This document shows positions 28,649 to 36,298 of a stretch of 64,000 nucleotides of DNA, piece by piece. Origin of the DNA: Geobacter sp. DSM 9736 (GTDB lineage: Bacteria > Desulfobacterota > Desulfuromonadia > Geobacterales > Geobacteraceae). Under the pieces are notes generated by a model. That model saw only the letters and a program-made list of their open reading frames with translations. It did no database searches and was not told the DNA's origin. Location: contig NZ_LT896716.1 of the NCBI RefSeq assembly GCF_900187405.1, positions 1,364,001 through 1,428,000 on the forward strand, given 5' to 3'. Position 1 is the stretch's first letter. Every line of letters begins with the position of its first letter. The position numbers and the translations under genes are program-made.

Positions 28649-28737
28649 AAATTTTTTCAATAACGTGATTTAAGTATCAAGACGGCGCAGATGAACTTAC
28701 CGCAGAGGTAAAAAGAGAGAAAACCAAAGAGAAAAAC

Positions 28738-28771
28738 AAAAAGGACACCACCGAAGGGAAGTGTCCTTTTT
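28738..28771. terminator. Terminator at the end of the nif operon
   Basis: An 11-bp perfect stem AAAAAGGACAC/GTGTCCTTTTT (28738-28748 with 28761-28771), with T-rich flanks in both directions. It lies 140 bp past the nifK stop, after one hairpin repeat. Confidence 0.8.
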
Positions 28772-28786
28772 GTTTAAAACCGAGTG

Positions 28787-28909
28787 CGAGCGAGATTTTT
28801 CCGTCAGGTTTATGCCGGCGGGAGCGGGCCCCGCGGAGGCGTAGCAGCGCTACGCCGCACAAGAGGGCCCGCGCCCGCCGGTATGAAGATGGCGTAAAAG
28901 GCTCGCTCG
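28787..28909 (-). repeat. Hairpin repeat, copy 1 (just after nifK stop)
   Basis: A 123-nt near-continuous hairpin. Outer arms of about 45 nt pair (CGAGCGAG with CTCGCTCG; CCGGCGGG...GCGGGCCC with its complement), with many differences being transitions that allow G-U pairs. The core is the palindrome GCGTAGCAGCGCTACGC (28839-28855). It begins 2 bp after the nifK stop codon. Confidence 0.88.
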
Positions 28910-28911
28910 GA

Positions 28912-30381
28912 TCAGCGCATCATTTCGAAGAACCTGTCCTCGCAGCTCTGATCCACGATGTCGATAAACGTATTGCATATCTCCGTCACCATGTTGATGA
29001 CCCCCTGATAGCCGACGATCGGATAGCGGTGCCTGTTGACCCTGTCGAAAACCGGGAAACCGAATCGGAAGAGCGGGATGTTGGCGTCCCTGGCGGCGAA
29101 CTTGCCGTGGGTGTCGCCGATGATGGCATCCACCGGGTCGGTCATGAGGAGGCTCCGCATGTGCCAGAGGTCTTTCCCCATGTATATCTTTCCCTGCTTG
29201 CCGTACATGGAGGCGTCCAGAAGCGCCTGGATCTCCTTCTCCACCTTTTTGCTCCCCTTGCTGCAGAGGATGTGATAGGGGACCGCCCCCATTTCGAGGA
29301 GGAAGGAGATGTACCCGAGAAGCTGGTCGGGGTCGCCGTAGAGGGCGAACTTCTTCCCGTGGATGTACTGGTGGGAATCGGTGATGGCGTCCACCGCCCT
29401 TCCCCGCTCTGCCTTGAGGCTTTCGGGAATGGGCCTGCCCGACATTTCGGCAATATTCATAAGGAAAGCATCAGTTTTTGCAATGCCTAGCGGCATCGGG
29501 AGGGCGGAATGTTTCCCTGCGTAGCTGTCTTTCAGCCAGGCGTAGGTCTTGGTGGCCGAGAAGGGGCCGAGGTTGATGGTCGCTTTGCCGTTGATGGAAT
29601 CGGCGGCGTCTTCAAGCTTCGTCCCCCCTGGATAGAGGCGGTAGGTGCCGTCGAGGGGGGAGTCGAACACTTCGGAGATATCGCCGAGGATCGTGTAGGG
29701 AACGCCGAATGCCTCGAAGATCTTCTTGTACTCGCGGAAGTTCCCGGTATTGGCATCAAAGCCGGGGATGAGGTTTATCTTCCCGGTGCAGCGCCCTTCC
29801 ACCTTCTTCCCGTCGGTGAGGTTCTGGAGGATGGAGAGGAGCATGGCATCGTACCCGTGGACGTGGGAGCCGTTGAAGCTCGGGGTGTTGGCATAGGGCA
29901 CCGGCATATCCGCGGGAACGATCCCTTTGTTGCGTGCGTTCTTGATGAAGGCGCTCAGGTCGTCCCCGATGATCTCAGGCATGCAGGATGTGAAGACGGA
30001 GATCATCTTCGGCTTGTAGAGGGCGATGGCGTTATCGAGCCCCTCGTGAAGGTTGTTCTGCCCGCCGAAAACCGCGCCGTCCTCGGTCATCGCGTCGGAG
30101 ACGGCGGGTGCCGGCTCGCGGAAGTGGCGGTTCAGGGTGGAGCGGTAGTAGGAGGCGCAACCCTGGGAGCCGTGCACGAAGGGGAGCGAGCCTTCGAAGG
30201 CGTGGGCTACGAGCTCCGCCCCCAGCGGCTGGCAAGTGTGGGGAGGACACACCACGAGCGCCTCGCGCTTGAAGTTGAGCTCCTTGTATTCTTCGGTATT
30301 GATCCAGTTCGCAACCCGCTCGATCTCTTCGGCGGGTGTCTCGGTAACCGGATTTACTGCTAGGCCAAGATTGTTAGCCAT
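28912..30381 (-). CDS. nifK: Nitrogenase molybdenum-iron protein beta chain
   Basis: 489 residues. P-cluster cysteines are seen in VCPPHTCQPLGA and GSQGCASYYR, and the family stretches VFTSCMPEIIGDDL and MLLSILQNL are present. It forms the alpha2-beta2 dinitrogenase with NifD and helps hold the P-cluster that passes electrons to FeMo-cofactor. An AAAGGAG site precedes its ATG. It is third in nifH-nifD-nifK and is bracketed by two hairpin repeats, one ending 18 bp before its start and one beginning 2 bp after its stop. Confidence 0.98.
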   Translation of the reverse strand: MANNLGLAVNPVTETPAEEIERVANWINTEEYKELNFKREALVVCPPHTCQPLGAELVAHAFEGSLPFVHGSQGCASYYRSTLNRHFREPAPAVSDAMTEDGAVFGGQNNLHEGLDNAIALYKPKMISVFTSCMPEIIGDDLSAFIKNARNKGIVPADMPVPYANTPSFNGSHVHGYDAMLLSILQNLTDGKKVEGRCTGKINLIPGFDANTGNFREYKKIFEAFGVPYTILGDISEVFDSPLDGTYRLYPGGTKLEDAADSINGKATINLGPFSATKTYAWLKDSYAGKHSALPMPLGIAKTDAFLMNIAEMSGRPIPESLKAERGRAVDAITDSHQYIHGKKFALYGDPDQLLGYISFLLEMGAVPYHILCSKGSKKVEKEIQALLDASMYGKQGKIYMGKDLWHMRSLLMTDPVDAIIGDTHGKFAARDANIPLFRFGFPVFDRVNRHRYPIVGYQGVINMVTEICNTFIDIVDQSCEDRFFEMMR

Positions 30382-30398
30382 AATCGTATCTCCTTTGG

Positions 30399-30517
30399 GG
30401 AGCGGTTCTTTTCCGCTCTGGCTGCGTAAGTCTTCGGCACCGGTTGTGCGGCGTAGCGCTGCTACGCCTCCGCCCGGTCCCTCGACAGCCTTGCCAGGAC
30501 GAAAAACTCCTCGCTCC
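30399..30517 (-). repeat. Hairpin repeat, copy 2 (upstream of nifK)
   Basis: 119 nt. The outer arms GGAGCG...CGCTCC close the hairpin; the core on the minus strand is GGAGGCGTAGCAGCGCTACGCC. Orientation is opposite to copy 1, so the same element end faces nifK from both sides. It ends next to the nifK ribosome-binding site. Confidence 0.85.
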
Positions 30518-30580
30518 CTGATTCATCGTCGGGACTCATCCGTCCACGATCGGTGGATTTTCTATGATCTTTCAAACACC

Positions 30581-30699
30581 GGCGTCCGATTTTGCGTCAG
30601 ATCGTCGCCGGCCCGAGGCGAGCCGCGGAGGCGTAGCAGCGCTACGCCGCACAAGAGCGAGCCGAGGTCCGGGGGCGAGATGGCGTGAAAGCGGGCGCC
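30581..30699 (+). repeat. Hairpin repeat, copy 3 (downstream of nifD)
   Basis: 119 nt closed by GGCG/CGCC ends. The arms pair along about 44 nt with mostly transition-type differences; core GCGTAGCAGCGCTACGC. The GAGATGGC-containing arm lies nearest the nifD stop. With copy 2 it fills most of the 328-bp nifD-nifK spacer; no gene is present there. Confidence 0.88.
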
Positions 30700-30700
30700 A

Positions 30701-30726
30701 TCAAAGCGCCTAGAAAGGCGCTTTGA
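30701..30726 (-). repeat. Perfect hairpin containing the nifD stop codon
   Basis: An 11-bp perfect inverted repeat TCAAAGCGCCT/AGGCGCTTTGA (30701-30711 and 30716-30726) with a 4-nt loop. The nifD stop codon (30710-30712) lies at the loop edge. It has no T-tract, so it looks like an mRNA stability or processing structure rather than a terminator. Confidence 0.75.
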
Positions 30727-32149
30727 CAAGCGACCACGTGGGCGAATTTATCGCCATATCTATATCCCTGGCAAAGATCGGAAAACCCTTATACCCATGA
30801 TACGGCCCGGAATAATCCCAGCTGTGCATCTGCCGGAACGGTATCCCCATCTTCTGGAACAGGTACTTCTCCTTGATCCCGGAGGCGACGAGGTCCGGCT
30901 GCAGCACGTGGGCAAACTGCTCCATCTCGAATTCGGACGCGTCGTCGTAGACCACGGTGGCATCGGGCATCTCCGGGGCGGTCCGTTCGTAGTCGTCGGT
31001 ATGGGCGAACTCGTAGCCGGACCCCACGCAAACCATCCCCAGGTCCTCATACGCGCCGATGGTGTGGCGGGGACGAAGGCCGCCGACGTAGATCATCACC
31101 TTCTTCCCTTCGAGACGCGGGCGGTACTCGTCGATCACCGCCTGCATCTGCGCGTCGTACTTGGCGATCACCGCCTCCACTTTCTGCTTGATGGTGTCGT
31201 CGAAGAGCTCGGCGAGCTTGCGAAGCGATTCCCTGATTTTGGTCGGGCCGAAGAAGTTGAGCTCGATCCAGGGGATGCCGTACTTCTCCTCCATCACCTT
31301 GCACATGTAGTTCATGGAGCGGTAGCAGTGGATGACGTTCAGCTTCACCTGGTGCGTCGCGGCGATCTTCTCCATCTCGCCGTCGCCGGTCCAGACCGCC
31401 TTCACGTTGAATCCGCACTCCTCAAGCAGCGGCTTTGTCGACCAGGCGTCGCCACCGATGTTGTACTCGCCGATGAGGGCAATGTCGTAGGGGCCGATGG
31501 GCTCGGAAAACTCCCGGGTCTCGATGATGTAGTCGCGGATGGTGTCGTTACTTATGTGGTGGCCGAGGGACTGCGAGACGCCCCGGAACCCCTCGCAGTT
31601 GCAGGGGATGATCGGGATGTCGAGCTCTTTGGCGGAGGTCTTCGCCACGGCATTGATGTCGTCGCCGATGAGGCCGACGGGGCACTCGGAGAGGACCGAA
31701 ATCCCCTTGGCCAGCGGGAAGAGGTCCTTTGCCTCCTTGAGGAGCACCTTGAGCTTCTTGTCACCGCCGTAGACGATGTCCTTCTCCTGGAAGTCGGAGG
31801 TGAACTGCATCCCGAACTGGTCGACTCCGAGCTTCCCGGTCATCAGATTTCGGCGTGTGCCCCAGGAGTACCAGCCGCAACCGACCGGGCCGTGGGATAC
31901 GTGCACCATGTCGCGGATCGGCCCCCAGACGACCCCTTTCGCTCCTGCGTAGGCGCAGCCCCGGGCGCTCATCACGCCGGGAACGGTCTTCTTGTTGGAC
32001 TTGACGCAGGCGGTACAGTTAGCCTGATCATTGGGCGCCAGGTGCGGCGCCCGTTTTTTCCGACCCTTCTCGGGGTAGACTTCCAGGACTTTGTCGATCA
32101 TCTCCTGGGTTGATTCTTTGGTAATGCCTTCGACTGTAGTTATTGACAT
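30710..32149 (-). CDS. nifD: Nitrogenase molybdenum-iron protein alpha chain
   Basis: 479 residues from the ATG at 32149 ([13 protein letters not shown]), 9 nt after a GGAGAG site; a second Met codon 12 bp upstream is less suitable. P-cluster ligands lie in [14 protein letters not shown] and [14 protein letters not shown]; FeMo-cofactor ligands are the Cys in [12 protein letters not shown] and the His in [14 protein letters not shown]. It binds FeMo-cofactor, where N2 is reduced. Hairpin repeats lie on both sides and its stop codon is inside a perfect small hairpin. Confidence 0.98.
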   Translation of the reverse strand: MSITTVEGITKESTQEMIDKVLEVYPEKGRKKRAPHLAPNDQANCTACVKSNKKTVPGVMSARGCAYAGAKGVVWGPIRDMVHVSHGPVGCGWYSWGTRRNLMTGKLGVDQFGMQFTSDFQEKDIVYGGDKKLKVLLKEAKDLFPLAKGISVLSECPVGLIGDDINAVAKTSAKELDIPIIPCNCEGFRGVSQSLGHHISNDTIRDYIIETREFSEPIGPYDIALIGEYNIGGDAWSTKPLLEECGFNVKAVWTGDGEMEKIAATHQVKLNVIHCYRSMNYMCKVMEEKYGIPWIELNFFGPTKIRESLRKLAELFDDTIKQKVEAVIAKYDAQMQAVIDEYRPRLEGKKVMIYVGGLRPRHTIGAYEDLGMVCVGSGYEFAHTDDYERTAPEMPDATVVYDDASEFEMEQFAHVLQPDLVASGIKEKYLFQKMGIPFRQMHSWDYSGPYHGYKGFPIFARDIDMAINSPTWSLVKAPF

Positions 32150-32165
32150 ATATCTCTCCATTCAA

Positions 32166-32285
32166 CGGCTCCGCCAAAAGCCCATCTGCTGCGTTCCGCT
32201 CCGGGCCGTGGCGCTCAACGTAGCGCTGCTACGCCTCGCACCCCGGTCCTCGCGCGCCTTGCATATGGAGCTTTTTGCGAACCCG
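32166..32285 (-). repeat. Hairpin repeat, copy 4 (upstream of nifD)
   Basis: 120 nt with arms CGGCTCCGCCAAAAGC and GCTTTTTGCGAACCCG; the core on the minus strand is GGCGTAGCAGCGCTACGT. It lies in the minus-strand sense, ending 16 bp before the nifD ATG. With copy 5 it fills nearly all of the 279-bp nifH-nifD spacer. Confidence 0.82.
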
Positions 32286-32306
32286 AGAGGTTTTCTAAAA
32301 CCCTTT

Positions 32307-32426
32307 GGACGAACGATTTTGATGCCAGGTCGGTGTCGACCGAGGAGCGCCGCGGAGACGTAGCAGCGCTACGTCGCACAAGGACGCCCCGCAGGGCGGC
32401 GCCGAGATGGCGCAAAAGCGTTTGGA
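32307..32426 (+). repeat. Hairpin repeat, copy 5 (downstream of nifH)
   Basis: About 120 nt; core GACGTAGCAGCGCTACGTC. Relative to other copies the first stem pair is changed on both sides (G-C to A-T), so base pairing is kept. The GAGATGGC arm lies 2 bp from the nifH stop codon. Confidence 0.85.
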
Positions 32427-32428
32427 CA

Positions 32429-33489
<1,061 letters not shown>

Positions 33490-33511
33490 TTGCCGAACTT
33501 CAATCAATAGT

Positions 33512-33530
33512 GAATACGTCGGCGTATTCG
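33512..33530 (-). other. Small hairpin in nifH leader, possible ANTAR target
   Basis: GAATACGCCGACGTATTC forms a stem of six or seven pairs with a GC-rich loop, 25 nt before the terminator stem. ANTAR proteins bind paired hairpins with six-base loops bearing A1 and G4. This loop does not show that signature, so the assignment is speculative. Confidence 0.3.
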
Positions 33531-33555
33531 AGTTGGTTTGTTTTGTCTGGGTTAG

Positions 33556-33571
33556 AGCATCGAGTGTGCCA
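33556..33571 (-). promoter_or_regulatory. Putative sigma-54 promoter of nifHDK
   Basis: On the minus strand TGGCACACTCGATGCT matches the -24/-12 consensus TGGCAC-N5-TTGC in 9 of 10 fixed positions, with exactly 10 bases between GG and GC. Initiation would be near 33545, giving a leader of about 247 nt before nifH. Confidence 0.75.
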
Positions 33572-33668
33572 ATACGGAAACTGCTGGATTTTCAAGCATT
33601 CAACTTCTGCATCCGTATCCAGCCAGCCTACCGACGGTGCATGTGCTATGTTTTTAGGCAAAACCGAC

Positions 33669-34173
33669 TGGCGAATGATTTCAAGGTCAGGTCGGTGGCT
33701 TCCAAGGAAGAGCGCGGAGGCGTGGCAGCGCCACGCTGCACAAGCGATGACGAAGGAAACACCGAGATGGCCCGAAAGCGTTCGCCACAAACCGAATGGC
33801 GAATGATTTCGAGGTCAGGTCTTGGCTTCCAAGGAAGAGCGCGGAGGCGTGGTAGCACCACGCTGCACAAGCGATGACGAAGGAAACGCCGTGATGGCCC
33901 GAAAGCGTTCGCCACAAACCGAATGGCGAATGATTTCGAGGTCAGGTCTTGGCTTCCAAGGAAGAGCGCGGAGGCGTAGCGGGAGCTACATCGCACAAGC
34001 GATGAAGAAGGCAACGTCAAGATGGCCCGAAAGCATTCGCTACAAAACACCGTGACGAACGATTTCGAGGTCAGGTCGGTGTGGAGCTAGGCAAGCCGCG
34101 GAGGCGTAGCAGCGCTACGCCGCACAAGAGCGAGCCGAAGCCCCGCGCCGAGATGGCCCGAAAGCGTTCGTCA
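33669..34173 (+). repeat. Tandem array of four hairpin repeats (copies 7-10) after the ANTAR gene
   Basis: Four units of 118-121 nt at 33669-33787, 33797-33914, 33924-34042 and 34053-34173, with about 9-bp CAAAACCGAA-like spacers (period 127-129 bp). The core stem varies with compensation: GCGTGGC/GCCACGC, GCGTGGT/ACCACGC, GCGTAGC/GCTACAT and GCGTAGC/GCTACGC. The last unit ends exactly on the ANTAR gene stop codon. The 872-bp nifH-ANTAR spacer holds this array, the nif promoter and leader, and no convincing gene. Confidence 0.9.
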
Positions 34174-34737
34174 CCCCTCCGTGAGCAGGATGGCTTCTGC
34201 TATCTGCCTCATACTCTTGCGCTTATCCATCGCAAGCTTCTGCATCCTCCGGAACGCCTCCGGCTCCGAGAGCCCCTGGGTCCGCATGAGGACACCCTTC
34301 GCCTTCTCGATCACCTTCCGGCTTTCTATGACCTCCTTCAGGTCCTCCACCTGCTCCTTCAACTCCTCCACCTCGTCCGCATGAGCAAAGGCAAGCTCTA
34401 TCGCCGGCCACAGGTCCTGCTCCCGGAACGGCTTCGTGAGGAATGCAGCAATGCCGCTTTCTTTTGCACGTTTGACCGTCTCCGGGTCATGGCATGCAGT
34501 GAGGAGAAGGATGGGGATCTTCAGCTTCGCCCGTATCTGCTGAGCTGCCGTAATCCCGTCCTGCTCCGGCATCGAAACATCGAGAAGCGCGACATCGGGA
34601 AGCTTGTCCAGCGCCAGCTCGACGGCCCGTTTCCCGTCGCCGCATTCATAGATTTGATCGAAGCCGAGTTCCTTCAGCTTCTTGTTAATGCTACCCCTGA
34701 CAATCGCTTCGTCTTCAGCTATCAAAACACTTTTCAC
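34171..34737 (-). CDS. Response regulator with ANTAR RNA-binding output domain (GnfR-like)
   Basis: 188 residues. The N-terminal receiver domain has an acidic pocket (IAEDEA) and phospho-acceptor Asp53 in ALLDVSMPEQDG. A coiled linker (about 118-145) leads to a C-terminal ANTAR domain (KVIEKAKGVLMRTQGLSEPEAFRRMQ). ANTAR proteins bind nascent RNA and prevent termination. In Geobacter sulfurreducens a regulator of this type (GnfR) next to nifHDK controls nitrogen fixation genes. The position here, 872 bp upstream of nifH with a terminator in between, supports the same role. No partner kinase gene is adjacent. Confidence 0.9.
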   Translation of the reverse strand: MKSVLIAEDEAIVRGSINKKLKELGFDQIYECGDGKRAVELALDKLPDVALLDVSMPEQDGITAAQQIRAKLKIPILLLTACHDPETVKRAKESGIAAFLTKPFREQDLWPAIELAFAHADEVEELKEQVEDLKEVIESRKVIEKAKGVLMRTQGLSEPEAFRRMQKLAMDKRKSMRQIAEAILLTEG

Positions 34738-34782
34738 GTGTCACCGCCTTCCGTGGGATGCCGTCCTTGTAGGGGGTACTCA

Positions 34783-34798
34783 GCATGATTCATTCCAA
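34783..34798 (-). promoter_or_regulatory. Possible sigma-54 promoter of the ANTAR gene
   Basis: On the minus strand TTGGAATGAATCATGCT has GG and GC separated by exactly 10 bases. The match outside those dinucleotides is partial. Initiation would be about 35 bp before the start codon. Confidence 0.4.
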
Positions 34799-34969
34799 CC
34801 GGTGGTTATACCTGCCATCCATGCCGTGAAGCCCTAATCCACAAGCCCTCGGAGCCCCTTTTACGACTTCGGCACATTGCAAACAGGATGAGGAAAAAAG
34901 AGGCAGAAACGGGATGGCGCTGCGTTCCCCTCCCCCCATATTTCTCTTAGCCTGAACCCCGCTCCGGAG

Positions 34970-35013
34970 TTGACATCGTGATGAGATAGCTATAATGATA
35001 GTCCTACGACTAT
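34970..35013 (+). promoter_or_regulatory. Promoter and palindromic operator of the efflux operon
   Basis: TTGACA (34970-34975) and a perfect TATAAT (34991-34996) are separated by only 15 bp. Directly after the -10 lies the palindrome ATAGTC-CTAC-GACTAT (34998-35013), placed where a repressor could block initiation. Apart from this and the ANTAR promoter, the 326-bp divergent spacer shows nothing. Confidence 0.6.
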
Positions 35014-35063
35014 AGGGCAGCGCCGCAGGGGCTACTGGTATCTCTCATTGCAAAGAGGCTTTC

Positions 35064-36056
35064 GTGAAACGACATATTCTCATCCCCGCCATTCTGCTTC
35101 TCCTCGCCGCAGTTGCAGCCGTCTGGCATTTCACCCGTAGCGAACCGAAAGAACCGCCAGGCATAAAAGTCTCCGGCACTATCGAGGTCACCGATGTTGC
35201 CGTCAGCTTCAAGATCCCCGGTCGGGTCGAGGAGCGGCTGGTGGACGAAGGAGAGGCCGTAACGGCGGGGCAGCTTATTGCGAGACTCGATGACCAGGAC
35301 CAGAACCACGAAGTGGCGGCAAGGCAAGGGGAAGTCAATGCCGTACGGGCCGCCCTGGCGGAACTGGAAGCAGGGTCCCGCAGCGAGGAAATAGCCCAGG
35401 CCGAAGCGGCTTTTCAGCGCGCAAAGGCGGAGAGCGAGCGGTTCAAGGTAGATTACGAGCGGGACAAAGCGCTTTTTGCGAGGGAGGTAATCCCGGCTCG
35501 GCAACTGGACGCGTCGCGCACGGCATTCGAGACCTCCCGGGCCGCAGCACGGGAAGCGGCCGAACGGCTTTCACTCGTTCGGAAGGGACCGCGACAGGAG
35601 ACCATCTCCCAGGCCCGCGCACGGCTCCAGAGTGCCGAAGCCGCCCTCGCCGAAGCAAAGACACGCCTAGGCTACACCGAACTTCGCTCCCCCCTCACCG
35701 GGGTTGTTCTTGCAAAGCATACGGAGCCGGGGGAGCTGGTGGCCGCCGGCACCCCGTTAGTGACAGTGGGAAACCTGCACGACGTCTGGCTGCGGGCATA
35801 CATAACGGAGACCGACCTGGGAAGGGTCAAGCTCGGACAGAAGGCACGGGTGACAAGCGACAGCTGGCCGGGAAAGGCCTTCGACGGTACCATCACCTTC
35901 ATCTCCTCCGAAGCGGAGTTCACGCCGAAGAACGTGCAGACCGAGAAGGAACGGGTGAAGCTCGTCTATCGTATCAAGATCTCGGTGGGGAACCCGCAGC
36001 AGGAGTTGAAGCCGGGAATGCCGGCGGATGCTTTGATACTGGCTGACAACCGGTAG
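35064..36056 (+). CDS. HlyD-family periplasmic adaptor (membrane fusion protein)
   Basis: 330 residues from a GTG with AGAGG upstream. An N-terminal membrane anchor (about 4-22) is followed by the first lipoyl half (VSFKIPGRVEERLVDEGEAV), a coiled-coil hairpin rich in Ala/Glu/Arg (about 85-195), the second lipoyl half (YTELRSPLTGVVLAKHTEPGE) and a beta-barrel. It resembles YbhG-type adaptors working with YbhFSR ABC exporters. The three downstream genes supply ATPase and permeases, so together they form a probable drug or small-molecule efflux pump. Confidence 0.9.
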   Translation: MKRHILIPAILLLLAAVAAVWHFTRSEPKEPPGIKVSGTIEVTDVAVSFKIPGRVEERLVDEGEAVTAGQLIARLDDQDQNHEVAARQGEVNAVRAALAELEAGSRSEEIAQAEAAFQRAKAESERFKVDYERDKALFAREVIPARQLDASRTAFETSRAAAREAAERLSLVRKGPRQETISQARARLQSAEAALAEAKTRLGYTELRSPLTGVVLAKHTEPGELVAAGTPLVTVGNLHDVWLRAYITETDLGRVKLGQKARVTSDSWPGKAFDGTITFISSEAEFTPKNVQTEKERVKLVYRIKISVGNPQQELKPGMPADALILADNR

Positions 36057-36058
36057 CT

Positions 36059-36288
36059 TGCCACAGAGACACCGAGACGCAGAGAATACCATGTCTCGTC
36101 AGACAAACAGATGCAAAGATGATGCATGACGGGTGATTAGAGCTATGAGGGTGGCCAAAAGCCAGGCTGCGGGAGGTTCCACCCGCTCCCGCTCCGCACC
36201 TCCCAATATCGCTTTATTACAACTTTTCCTCTGGGCCTCTGTGTCTCTGTGGCGAATTTAGGCGCAGTGTCTCTGTGCCTCTGTGGCA
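36059..36288. repeat. CCACAGAGACACAGAG-type inverted repeats between adaptor and ATPase genes
   Basis: TGCCACAGAGACACCGAGACGCAGAGAA (positions 36059-36086) just after the adaptor stop is inverted at 36226-36253 and again at 36264-36288 just before the ATPase start. The enclosed sequence shows no gene. The same repeat family flanks the gap between the two permeases. Confidence 0.7.
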
Positions 36289-36298
36289 GGTTAGGTTC

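Noticed and set aside
30797-32113. 438-residue plus-strand frame opposite nifD
   Set aside because: Shadow of nifD; no independent start signals.
33500-33790. 96-residue minus-strand reading frame between nifH and the ANTAR gene
   Set aside because: It is made of hairpin-repeat sequence and runs across the putative sigma-54 promoter and the nifH leader; no ribosome-binding site or recognised protein.
33669-34173. Regular repeats taken as a CRISPR array
   Set aside because: Units are about 120 bp with 9-bp near-identical spacers and each unit is itself a hairpin; no cas genes are nearby.
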